Assembly: GCA_045535815.1 (NCBI GenBank) | Contig: JAZSMJ010000011.1 | Span: 1 to 47,860, forward strand | From: JAZSMJ01 sp045535815 | GTDB taxonomy: Bacteria; Bacillota; Clostridia; Oscillospirales; CAG-272 | DNA: 47,860 bases | Direction of reading: 5' to 3' | Shown: positions 31,047 through 38,813 of the stretch, one piece after another | Layout of the letters: each line of letters opens with the position of its first letter | Position numbering within the stretch: the stretch's first letter is position 1 | Notes under the pieces: generated by a model | The model's input: only the letters and a program-made list of their open reading frames with translations | Databases searched by the model: none | What the model was told of the DNA's origin: nothing | Made by a program: the position numbers and the translations under genes

Positions 31047-31913
31047 TTGAGCGATTTTGTTATTTACACCGATTCGGCTTGCGATATCAAGCCTGAGCTT
31101 TTATCTCAGTGGGGCGTTCCCTATAAGGCGCTCACCTTCAGATTTAACGACAGCGATACCGAATATTCAAACAGCGATATGCCCGAGCCCGAATTCTACG
31201 CAAGGATGCGTGCAGGCGGCATTGCAAAGACTGCCGCAGTAAACGTTGAAGGCTTCATCGAGGGCTTTGAAGAATATCTTTCAAAGGGTATAGACCTTCT
31301 CTACCTCGGCTTTTCATCGGGACTCAGCACTACCTATAATTCCGCACGCCTTGCTGCTGCGCAGCTCAGCGAGCGCTATCCCGACCGTAAGATAATAACA
31401 GTCGACTCCCTTTCCGCATCCGCAGGCTTCGGACTTATGCTCTACCTCTGCCTCAAAAAGAAGGAAGAGGGAGCAACTATCGAGGAGGTTGCCGCTTACG
31501 CTGAGGAGATAAGACCTCAGCTCTGCCACTGGTTTACGGTGGACGACCTGGTTTACCTCAAGAGAGGCGGTAGAATTTCTCCTACCGTTGCGGTAGTCGG
31601 CAATATGCTGGGCATAAAGCCGGTCCTCCACATGGACGATGAGGGACACCTTATCAACATCACAAAGGTTCGTGGCAGAAAGACCTCTATTGCGGCTCTT
31701 GCACAGAAATACGGCGAGCTTGCACTTGATCCCGGATGTGATACGGTATTCATCTCTCACGGCGACTGCGAGGCAGACGCACGAGAGCTTGAGGGCATTC
31801 TCAAGGAAAAATACGGCGCATCGGTCGAGATAATCACCTACGTCGGACCGGTTATCGGAGCTCACTCCGGACCCGGCACGCTTGCACTCTTCTTCCTCGG
31901 CAAGAACAGATAA
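31047..31913 (+). CDS. fakB: DegV-family fatty-acid-binding protein (FakB)
   Basis: A 288-residue cytosolic protein that presents a bound fatty acid to the kinase FakA for phosphorylation. Family features: TDSACDI at the start, KTAAVNV (Thr62), FSSGLSTTY (Ser90-Tyr97), the late RGGRISP and the carboxylate-site histidine His273 in GAHSGPGT. The start is TTG (31047), supported by AAAAGGAG about 9 nt upstream; no ATG fits. Being the first gene of an operon with a fakA-like gene makes the fatty-acid role much firmer than for lone DegV proteins. Confidence 0.9.
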   Translation: MSDFVIYTDSACDIKPELLSQWGVPYKALTFRFNDSDTEYSNSDMPEPEFYARMRAGGIAKTAAVNVEGFIEGFEEYLSKGIDLLYLGFSSGLSTTYNSARLAAAQLSERYPDRKIITVDSLSASAGFGLMLYLCLKKKEEGATIEEVAAYAEEIRPQLCHWFTVDDLVYLKRGGRISPTVAVVGNMLGIKPVLHMDDEGHLINITKVRGRKTSIAALAQKYGELALDPGCDTVFISHGDCEADARELEGILKEKYGASVEIITYVGPVIGAHSGPGTLALFFLGKNR

Positions 31914-31942
31914 CGACCTAAGATAAAGAAAAGGATAGTCTC

Positions 31943-33694
31943 ATGTCAAAGATTGAAAAGAAGCCCGGCAAGGGCGAAGGAATTGCCAAGGATATAAAAT
32001 ATATCGGAGGTATGCTTCTTGCGAAGATGGCAAGAAGCGGCGCCGCACTTCTCAGACTTAACGCTGATGCGGTAAATAAGCTTAACGTTTTCCCGGTTCC
32101 CGACGGAGATACGGGCGATAATATGCGTATGACCATAGAGAGCGGTATCGCTACTCTTGAAAATATGGATTCGGACGACTTATCAAGCGTTATGAAGACC
32201 TTTTCGCACGGTATGCTTCTCGGCGCAAGAGGCAACTCGGGAGTTATACTCTCGCAGTTCTTTGCAGGGGTTGCAAAGGGGCTTGAGGGCTCGGAGGAGG
32301 CAGATCCGCAAACGCTCGGCCGTGCTCTTGAGCAGGGCGTTCAGACGGCTTACGCCTCGGTTATGTCCCCGACCGAGGGAACTATACTTACGGTTGCGAG
32401 AGAGGCAGTTGAATACGCAGTCGGCAACATCACTCCGCAGAGCACTATAAGAACCCTTTTTGCCGATCTGGTAAAGGAGATGGACCGCTCGCTTGAGCGC
32501 ACGCCTGAGGCACTCACCGTTCTCAAGGAGGCAGGCGTCGTCGACAGCGGCGGAGCAGGTCTTCTCTATATCATTGACGGATTCAACCGTGTTCTCAACG
32601 GCGAGGAGGTAACGGCTGACGGTGCGCTCACCGCCACGTCCGCAAAGCCTGCCGCAGCGCACGCAATGTTTAACGCAGACAGCGAGATGACCTTCGGCTA
32701 CTGCACCGAGCTCCTTCTCCAGCTTCTGAATAAAAAGACCGACGTCGAGCACTTCGACATCGGCAGACTTAAAAAGTTCCTGTCAAGCATAGGCGACTCA
32801 GTCGTTGCCTTCAAGACCGACAGTATCGTCAAGGTGCACGTTCACACCTTCACTCCCGAAAAGGCGATCGGCTTCTGCCGTCAGTTCGGTGAGTTTATAA
32901 ACGTCAAGATAGAAAATATGTCCTTCCAGCACACAAGCCTTGACGGCGGTGCTTCCGCAGAAAAGGCAAAGGTTGAGGAAGCTCCCAAGGCGCAGGCACT
33001 TCCCGCACCCGAAGACCTCACTCCCGAGAAAAAGTACGGCGTGGTTGCAGTTGCAAACGGTCCCGGTATTGAGGCTCTGTTTACAGAGCTTGGAGCAGAC
33101 AGGATAGTTCAGGGAGGTCAGACGCAGAATCCGTCTACTAACGATTTTCTTCATGCCTTTGCACAGATCCGTGCCGAGCACATCTTCGTTTTCCCCAACA
33201 ACGGCAATATCTTTATGGCGGCTCAGCAGGCTGCTGAAATATACAAAAATGCGACCGTACACGTTATGCCCTCAAAGAATATCGGTACGGGCTACGTTGC
33301 GCTCTCCTCGCTTGACGTTGAGGATCCCTCTCCCGAGTCGGTTATAGATACCATGACCGCCGCTATGCAGAGGGTGAGCGCAGGCTATATCTCGCCTGCC
33401 GTCCGTGACGCCGATATGAACGGAGTTCACGTAAACAAGGGCGACACCATCGCCATAATGGGCAAGCAGATCATCTACGCCGACCCCGAAAAGATGGGTG
33501 CGGCAAAGGGTCTTGCAGACAAGCTTTTCTCCGATCCCGAAAAGTTTATGCTGACCGTTTTCTGCGGCAAGGATTCCACCGACGCCGACAGAGATGAGCT
33601 TACAGCATATCTATCCGAGAAATATCCCTCACACGAGGTCTACTTTATCGACGGCGGACAGGATATATATCCCTTTATCCTGATCGCAGAATGA
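31943..33694 (+). CDS. fakA: Fatty acid kinase FakA (DAK2/DhaL domain)
   Basis: A 583-residue ATP-dependent kinase that phosphorylates FakB-bound fatty acids to acyl-phosphate for phospholipid synthesis. The N-terminal DhaL domain has the Mg-ATP motif NVFPVPDGDTGDNM (48-61; Asp54, Asp56, Asp59), GARGNSGVILSQ and DSGGAGL. The middle part has FGYCTELLL and the C-terminal third a DegV-like fold. A Pro/Ala/Lys-rich linker (about 335-355) separates them. Length and order match FakA. AAAGGA lies upstream of the ATG, 29 nt after fakB. Confidence 0.93.
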   Translation: MSKIEKKPGKGEGIAKDIKYIGGMLLAKMARSGAALLRLNADAVNKLNVFPVPDGDTGDNMRMTIESGIATLENMDSDDLSSVMKTFSHGMLLGARGNSGVILSQFFAGVAKGLEGSEEADPQTLGRALEQGVQTAYASVMSPTEGTILTVAREAVEYAVGNITPQSTIRTLFADLVKEMDRSLERTPEALTVLKEAGVVDSGGAGLLYIIDGFNRVLNGEEVTADGALTATSAKPAAAHAMFNADSEMTFGYCTELLLQLLNKKTDVEHFDIGRLKKFLSSIGDSVVAFKTDSIVKVHVHTFTPEKAIGFCRQFGEFINVKIENMSFQHTSLDGGASAEKAKVEEAPKAQALPAPEDLTPEKKYGVVAVANGPGIEALFTELGADRIVQGGQTQNPSTNDFLHAFAQIRAEHIFVFPNNGNIFMAAQQAAEIYKNATVHVMPSKNIGTGYVALSSLDVEDPSPESVIDTMTAAMQRVSAGYISPAVRDADMNGVHVNKGDTIAIMGKQIIYADPEKMGAAKGLADKLFSDPEKFMLTVFCGKDSTDADRDELTAYLSEKYPSHEVYFIDGGQDIYPFILIAE

Positions 33695-33706
33695 CGTGGA
33701 CAGTAT

Positions 33707-34159
33707 ATGGAAGAAAGATTTGAGAATTTTACGCTGCTTATAACGCAGATCGGGCGGTATATCCGCAGGATAAAGACCGAGGCGATGGCAGAGTTTGATC
33801 TGAAGAGCACCCACCTCAGCTGTATTTACTATCTTTATAAAAAGGGAGCGCTTACGGCTACCGAGCTTTGCGAGATGTGCGACGAGGATAAGGCGTCGAT
33901 CTCAAGGTCGATGGTGTATCTTGAGAAAAACGGCTATATCGTCTGCGATACCAAGGCAAAGAAGCGCTACAAGAGCCAGGTCGAGCTTACCGATAAGGGC
34001 AAAAGGGTCGGAGAAGCGCTTTCGGTTAAGATAGATATGGTGCTGGATGTCACAAGCCAGGGCATAAGCGATGAGGAGCGTGCAATTATGTACCGTGCGC
34101 TTACTCTGATAAGCAACAATCTTCGTGAGATATGCGAGGACTATAACGAAGAACAGTAA
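33707..34159 (+). CDS. MarR-family regulator of the fatty-acid kinase operon
   Basis: A 150-residue winged-helix protein of the MarR type. The HTH runs through LTATELCEMCDEDKASISRS and the wing through KRYKSQVELTDKGK; both termini are helical as needed for the dimer. It begins 12 nt after fakA, so it is made with the kinase. MarR proteins usually repress their own operon by binding a palindrome at the promoter, and a perfect one lies at 30921-30952. FabT, a MarR protein controlling fatty-acid genes in streptococci, is a precedent for a lipid-linked member. Ligand unknown; an acyl-phosphate or acyl-ACP is a reasonable guess. Confidence 0.85.
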   Translation: MEERFENFTLLITQIGRYIRRIKTEAMAEFDLKSTHLSCIYYLYKKGALTATELCEMCDEDKASISRSMVYLEKNGYIVCDTKAKKRYKSQVELTDKGKRVGEALSVKIDMVLDVTSQGISDEERAIMYRALTLISNNLREICEDYNEEQ

Positions 34160-34187
34160 AAAAAGGCAGTCGAAGGACTGCCTTTTT
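34160..34187 (+). terminator. Terminator of the fatty-acid kinase operon
   Basis: AAAAAGGCAGTC and GACTGCCTTTTT pair directly after the marR stop codon. Confidence 0.85.
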
Positions 34188-34320
34188 GAATTGCAGCTAC
34201 AAGCAACTGCGGGGAAGAGGTAGTCCTCTCCGTCGCCAAAGGCGACACCTCTCCCAAAGGGAGAGGCAGAGTGAAGAGAGAAGAGTGAAGAGTGAAGAGA
34301 GAAGAGTGAAGAGAGAGAAG
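34188..34320 (+). repeat. R3 fragment and GTGAAGAG simple repeat
   Basis: GCAGCTACAAGCAACTGC, the CTCTCCGTCGCCAAAGGCGACACCTCTCCC hairpin block (around 34226-34256) and then about 50 nt built from GTGAAGAG and AGAGAAGA units. Confidence 0.55.
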
Positions 34321-34345
34321 CCTTTTTTTTAAAAAGGCTTCTCTC
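34313..34345. terminator. Terminator for the convergent phosphodiester glycosidase operon
   Basis: GAGAGAAGCCTTTTT and AAAAAGGCTTCTCTC form a 15-bp stem with T/A runs on both strands, 23 nt beyond the minus-strand stop. Confidence 0.65.
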
Positions 34346-34367
34346 GAAAAAGATGAACTTGTTTAAT

Positions 34368-35438
34368 CTATTCCTTATTTACTACGAAGGAGAAGGGGAG
34401 ATACCAGGATGAATTTGCGTAATAGAAGGTTACGCTGGTCATGAGGTACTCGCCTTTATAGTACATACAGGACGAGCTGCCGCCGTCAAGGTTTGCGGCG
34501 TTGACTGCGCCGTATTCCATCATTATATCTATAAGGTCGGATGCAGATGCTCCGAGGTGGCCGTTCGCCCCTCTTCCGTCGGTAACGAGCAGCAGAAGTG
34601 CGCCGTCCGCTCTTTGTCCTATTGCCGTTCTCGGATTGAGTCCGCTTCCCATTCCGCTCATCTCTCTCGCTTCGCCGTTTATAACGAGCTGAACGAAGTG
34701 GTTATTCGAGTCGCTTGCCTCCTCCTGGAAGGTGACTGCGTCCCTTATCCTCTGCTCTGCGACAAGGTTTTCTATATCCTTACGGCTCATGCCCTCGATA
34801 TTGATTATCTGCAGTATATCATCCTCGGTCAGACCTATCAGCACGAGACCATTGAACTGCTGCGGCTCGTTGAGCTGTATCTCGCCTCCGCTTACCACAA
34901 CGCCGTAGGGCGTTCCGCCCGTGTTGTTGTTTGAGTTATAAAGTCCGCCGTTTATGCCTGCAACTGCTCCGCAGCCCTCGACTATCTCGTCGAGAGTTTT
35001 ACCCGTGGTCTTCCAGGGATATATTGTCGCAAGGCTGACGGTCGACGGGTCGTGCACTATCAGAAGATGTGCGTCGTAGGTGCGCCCCGATATTTTTACG
35101 ACCTCTATATTGCTTTCGTACTCGGTCTGCTCTCCCTCGTGCTTGGTGACTATCAGCGAGGAATCTACGGGGTCGCTCAGCTCTCCCATTGAGTTGCCGT
35201 TCACAAGCTCCTGTATCTCATCGCCCGACACGAACCAGCTTGCGAGAAATTTGAGCTGTCCCGTTTCGAGCAGCGTCGTTACGAACATCTGCTTTGCCGA
35301 ATACGACGTGTCGCCGCATATCATTTTCAGCGACATCAGCAGCACCGCTGCTATCATAACTACAGTCATCAGCAAAAGTATGACTGCTCTCGATATGTAT
35401 TTTACCGCAAGGACTGCGGCTCTGTTCCTTTTATTCAT
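34368..35438 (-). CDS. Membrane-anchored phosphodiester glycosidase (NAGPA domain)
   Basis: A 356-residue protein with a basic N-terminus, one membrane helix (about 16-38) and an extracellular NAGPA domain. Motifs: AGINGGLYN, TPYGVVVSGGE, NPRTAIGQ, LLLVTDGRG and the closing NAANLDGGSSS. NAGPA enzymes remove a sugar from a phosphodiester, such as N-acetylglucosamine from mannose-6-phosphate in animals. Bacterial members are thought to act on wall or exopolysaccharide phosphodiesters. GAGGT precedes the ATG. It follows the membrane protein gene with a 10-nt gap, so both are probably one unit at the cell surface. Confidence 0.87.
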   Translation of the reverse strand: MNKRNRAAVLAVKYISRAVILLLMTVVMIAAVLLMSLKMICGDTSYSAKQMFVTTLLETGQLKFLASWFVSGDEIQELVNGNSMGELSDPVDSSLIVTKHEGEQTEYESNIEVVKISGRTYDAHLLIVHDPSTVSLATIYPWKTTGKTLDEIVEGCGAVAGINGGLYNSNNNTGGTPYGVVVSGGEIQLNEPQQFNGLVLIGLTEDDILQIINIEGMSRKDIENLVAEQRIRDAVTFQEEASDSNNHFVQLVINGEAREMSGMGSGLNPRTAIGQRADGALLLLVTDGRGANGHLGASASDLIDIMMEYGAVNAANLDGGSSSCMYYKGEYLMTSVTFYYANSSWYLPFSFVVNKE

Positions 35439-35448
35439 GGCTCTGACC

Positions 35449-36765
35449 TCAGTTTATGTCAAGCAACTCGGCTATTCTCCAGCCGTCTTCCGTCTTTATC
35501 CAATAGAGCGTGCTGTGCATTACGTCGGTATGCTCGCTTCCTATTACTATCATATTCTTTTCGAGATAGACGTCGCAGGAGAAGCAGTTTTCACCGTAGC
35601 TGATATAGTTGGTCACGCTCTCGTTTGAGAAGGGCGGCTGTGCAAGCTTATGTATACTTGTGAAGGTGATGTCAACTCCCGTTGCCCACTCGTATGCGGC
35701 GTTGTAGAGATATGTGCCCTCGATAAGATACTTTGCCATCTCGGCAAAGCCGTGCTTTACGCCGCCTATATCGTCGGTCATCAGCTTGCTCCAGGTTCTT
35801 GCCGCCTGCAGTATCTCCTCCTCGGAGAGGACGCCATCAAGCTGATCTGCGCCCGATTGTGAGGTGATGCTCACCTTGCCGTCTCCCGTGGCGTGCAGTG
35901 TTTCGTTTCCGAGATTGTCGGTCACGTATACGCCGTCCGCTCCCAGAAGGTCGAGCTGATAGGTCACGAGTGCGGGGACGGTAACTCCGTAGTCTGCGAG
36001 AATTTCCTCGCTTCTCGTGCTCTCCTTTGACGAGGGCTGGATGTTGAGCATATTATCGCCCACACGAAGCTTGAAGCTCTCGGGCACGGTTATCTCCAGA
36101 TGCTCTGCCTGCGGTATCTGACCCGGCACGTAGGGTACGCTTGCTCCCGAAACGTCTGTAAAGACGTAGTCTCTGCCGTCGTAGTCGATGACGTAGATCG
36201 AAGAGCTCTCGCCCTTGCTGTCGGGCTCAAGCACGCTTCCGTCCACCGACATGGTGAAGCCGTTGGGCACGGTTATGCGGTATCTGACCGTAGGCGGCGT
36301 TACTGCGCTGACGCTCCACTCGGTGAAGCTGAATATGGCAAGCTCGGTAGTCGTTTCGCCTGCACTGAGGTGTATCTCAAGGATATCCTCACCTGCTATT
36401 TTGACGGTATATACTGCGGCGGTCTGGTCGAATATGCCTGCCTTTTTTACGCACTCGGTATAGCCGCCGCTAACAAGTGCGCTCGCATATGTATCAAAGC
36501 TGTCGTCACGGCGGTAGAGCGTCATGTGCTCGGACAGTCTGCCCTCGCTTGCCGCTTCGGTCAGCGTTTCGAGGTAGCGCATTGCGACGTTCTCGGGCTG
36601 CGATGCCTCGTAGCGAACTAAAAGTGAGTGCACGTAGATGAGCGCCGCTATCGCAAGCACTAAAAGTATAACTGCGTATACCAGCATTATCCTGCCGAAT
36701 GAGCCTTTCTTTTTTCGGCTGCGGCTTCTGCCGGAATAGCTCGAATATCGGTACTGTGTGTTCAT
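35449..36765 (-). CDS. Hypothetical membrane-anchored extracellular protein
   Basis: I do not recognise this 438-residue protein. It has a Tyr/Ser/Arg-rich basic cytosolic start (RSRSRKKKG), one membrane helix at about 26-48 and a long extracellular part without cysteine clusters. The middle repeats a beta-rich unit, with ITVPNGFTMSVDGSVL and later ITVPESFKLRVGDNML aligning as two copies. The last 90 residues (from NYISYGENCFSCDVY to GWRIAELLDIN) resemble an NTF2-like or SH3-like end domain. CGGAG precedes the ATG. First gene of an operon with the phosphodiester glycosidase. R1 copy A ends only 27 nt upstream, so the promoter must lie in or beyond the repeat. Confidence 0.7.
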   Translation of the reverse strand: MNTQYRYSSYSGRSRSRKKKGSFGRIMLVYAVILLVLAIAALIYVHSLLVRYEASQPENVAMRYLETLTEAASEGRLSEHMTLYRRDDSFDTYASALVSGGYTECVKKAGIFDQTAAVYTVKIAGEDILEIHLSAGETTTELAIFSFTEWSVSAVTPPTVRYRITVPNGFTMSVDGSVLEPDSKGESSSIYVIDYDGRDYVFTDVSGASVPYVPGQIPQAEHLEITVPESFKLRVGDNMLNIQPSSKESTRSEEILADYGVTVPALVTYQLDLLGADGVYVTDNLGNETLHATGDGKVSITSQSGADQLDGVLSEEEILQAARTWSKLMTDDIGGVKHGFAEMAKYLIEGTYLYNAAYEWATGVDITFTSIHKLAQPPFSNESVTNYISYGENCFSCDVYLEKNMIVIGSEHTDVMHSTLYWIKTEDGWRIAELLDIN

Positions 36766-36792
36766 GTTAATCTCCGATGTTTTTTTAATAAA

Positions 36793-36922
36793 CGGGGGAA
36801 AGGACTTTCGTTACGCCTTGAAAGGCGTGACGAAATCTCCCCAACTTTTTGAAAAAAGTTGGACAAAAACTTTCAAAATACAGGCTGCTTGCTATTAGAT
36901 TCAGCAAGTGCTTATATTTTTT
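36793..36922 (+). repeat. R1 element copy A
   Basis: Three successive hairpins: a long one from CGGGGGAAAGG with CTTTCGTTACGCC/GGCGTGACGAAA arms, then CCAACTTTTTGAAAAAAGTTGG, then GCTTGCT...AGCAAG, ending CTTATATTTTTT. Its head lies 27 nt from the membrane-protein start. The remaining spacer up to 37198 holds a nested hairpin (36987-37026) and R2 copy 3. Confidence 0.7.
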
Positions 36923-36986
36923 GGCAAGGTGCACGATTGTCCTCGACGGTCCGAGATATGTTAGCACCATCTGCGATTTTACTTTG

Positions 36987-37026
36987 CAAATATTTCGTTG
37001 CGGTCACAGACCGCTGGAAATATTTG
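36987..37026. repeat. Nested inverted repeat
   Basis: CAAATATTTC (36987-36996) and GAAATATTTG (37017-37026) enclose GCGGTC-ACA-GACCGC. The GCGGTC/GACCGC core recalls the terminator hairpins at 4982 and 25272. Confidence 0.6.
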
Positions 37027-37103
37027 TTGGGGTCGCCGCCTATGTTAGTGCTGATTGACGGCGCCCCACACGCACTATGTTTGTACAAACCGAGAAAATA
37101 TTT

Positions 37104-37182
37104 TGAAGGTTTTTCCGGGGGTTCGGGGGCGGCTTTTTGCAGACGATTAGGCACCGAAGGTGTCTATTCGTCCGAGCCCCCG
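37104..37182 (-). repeat. R2 element copy 3 (reverse)
   Basis: Read on the minus strand just after the asnA stop: CGGGGGC...GCCCCCG arms around a GACGAATAGACACC/GGTGCCTAATCGTC hairpin, then GAACCCCCGGAAAAACCTT, matching the R2 tail. A GTACAAAC word nearby is shared, inverted, with the spacer at 25107-25130. Confidence 0.55.
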
Positions 37183-37198
37183 AGTTCTTTCGTAATCC

Positions 37199-38206
37199 TT
37201 ACAGCAGCGTGACGCCTGCGTTTTCGCAGACGCGTACGGTTTCCTCGTCCCATATGCTTGACTGCACCTCGCCTATATGGGCGCAGCCCATCATCAGCAT
37301 ACACAGTCTTGACTGGCCGATACCTCCGCCTATCGTCAGGGGGAGCTGGTCATTCAGAAGCATCTTATGGAAGGGAAGGGCTCTGCGGTCGTCGCATCCC
37401 GATACAGAAAGCTGGTGGTCGAGCGACTGCGCGTCTACTCTTATGCCCATTGACGATATTTCAAGCGCTCTTCCGAGGATATCGTCCCAGAAGAAGAGAT
37501 CGCCGTTCAGCTCCCAATCGTCGTAGTCGGGGGCTCTTGAATCGTGAGGCTTGCCAGATCTTAGCGCTCCGCCTATCTTCATGATGAAGGCGGTCTTATG
37601 CTCACGCAGATACTCGTTCTCCCTCTCTGATGAGGTGAGGTCGGGATACATATCCTCAAGCTCCTGCGTGGTTATAAAGGATATCTCCCTTTTGAGATTG
37701 AATCTGAGCTGGGGGAAGGACGCCCACAGTCTCTCGCCGGTATCGCAGATGGCGTTTACTATCGCTTTGACCGTGTTCTTGAGATACTCCACCGTTCTGG
37801 TTTCGGGGGTGATTATCTTCTCCCAGTCCCACTGGTCGACGTATATCGAATGTATATTGTCAAGCTCCTCGTCACGGCGGATGGCGTTCATATCGGTATA
37901 GAGTCCGTAGCCTATCTCAAAGCCGTAGCGCTTGAGGGCAAGTCTTTTCCATTTTGCGAGCGAGTGCACCACCTGTGCGTGCGCTCCGACTGCGGGAACG
38001 TCAAACGATACCGGGCGTTCAACTCCGCTCAGGTTATCGTTAAGTCCCGACCCCTCGGTTACGAACAGGGGTGCGGACACACGCTTCAGATTGAGCTCGG
38101 ATGAAAACTCCGACTGAAACGCCTTTTTTATAAGCTGTATTGCAAGCTGGGTCTGATATGCGTCCAGCTTCGGCTTGTAGCCTTCGGGTATAAACGATTT
38201 TTTCAT
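37199..38206 (-). CDS. asnA: Aspartate-ammonia ligase
   Basis: A 335-residue AsnA-type asparagine synthetase: Asp + ATP + NH3 to Asn + AMP + PPi. The class II synthetase-like fold is recognised by YQTQLAIQLIKKAFQ, LNLKRVSAPLFV, GLNDNLSGVERPV, VHSLAKWKR, the HSIYVDQWDWEK motif and the closing LTIGGGIGQSRL. Length and motifs match the family closely. AAGGA precedes the ATG. It is a single gene bounded by R2 and R3 elements. It uses free ammonia and so suits an ammonia-rich gut habitat. Confidence 0.95.
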   Translation of the reverse strand: MKKSFIPEGYKPKLDAYQTQLAIQLIKKAFQSEFSSELNLKRVSAPLFVTEGSGLNDNLSGVERPVSFDVPAVGAHAQVVHSLAKWKRLALKRYGFEIGYGLYTDMNAIRRDEELDNIHSIYVDQWDWEKIITPETRTVEYLKNTVKAIVNAICDTGERLWASFPQLRFNLKREISFITTQELEDMYPDLTSSERENEYLREHKTAFIMKIGGALRSGKPHDSRAPDYDDWELNGDLFFWDDILGRALEISSMGIRVDAQSLDHQLSVSGCDDRRALPFHKMLLNDQLPLTIGGGIGQSRLCMLMMGCAHIGEVQSSIWDEETVRVCENAGVTLL

Positions 38207-38249
38207 GCTTTTTTCCTTGCTTTGTTATATAAATTTGATGGTTGGGTGT

Positions 38250-38545
38250 GTGTGAAAGCCTCCCTCCGGGAGGGAGGGGGACCACGACAGTGGTGGAAGG
38301 AGAGTGCGAGCAGATTAAACGAGATGTTGCGATATCGTTCACGCTCTCTCCCTCAGTCTCGCATTCGCTCGACAGCTCCCTCTCGGAGGGAGCCAAACGG
38401 CGGCAGCAAGCCACCGCCCTACAAATAGAAGGTAACGCCTTGTGCGAACATACCCCGGGCGGATATGGAAGGTCGCCCCTACGGTTACGGTGCGAACATA
38501 GCTTGTGAGCCTTCTCCCACTGGAGAAGGCAAAGGGCGAGGTGCG
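38250..38545 (+). repeat. R3 mosaic repeat, copy 3
   Basis: CTCCCTCCGGGAGGGAG, GACCACGACAGTGGTGG, ACGCTCTCTCCCTCAGTCTCGC, CGACAGCTCCCTCTCGGAGGGAGC, GGCGGCAGCAAGCCACCGCC, the 29-bp core (38456-38484) and GCCTTCTCCCACTGGAGAAGGC. About 150 bp of it returns inverted at 47673-47815. The rest of the 38207-38813 spacer is AT-rich with the livJ promoter and a leader with GGAG/CTCC and CGTCC/GGACG hairpins. Confidence 0.65.
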
Positions 38546-38675
38546 AACATTGTGCCTTTTTCAGCAAAATCACTTCATTATATCATATCTTTTGACCTTT
38601 TTCAACTTCCTTATAAAAAATAATACAAAGTTTTCAACATTTTTCGTTTTGTATCGGGAATATGGCCTTGCTCTA

Positions 38676-38704
38676 TTGACAAATATAAATTGTCGTGCTA
38701 AAAT
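38676..38704 (+). promoter_or_regulatory. Promoter of livJ
   Basis: TTGACA 38676-38681, 17-nt spacer, TAAAAT 38699-38704. The leader is about 100 nt. Confidence 0.75.
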
Positions 38705-38813
38705 ATTTATTATTGATTAGGTTGGAGTTTTATGCTCCGACGGCATTTTTTACTCGGTTTTACCGTCCTTTTGGACGATTTAACATATTTATAATATGAG
38801 AGGTGTTTTTCAC

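Noticed and set aside
38040..38573. Minus-strand frame across R3 copy 3 and the asnA start
   Set aside because: It translates palindromic repeats; the same pseudo-peptides appear in other R3 copies in different frames.
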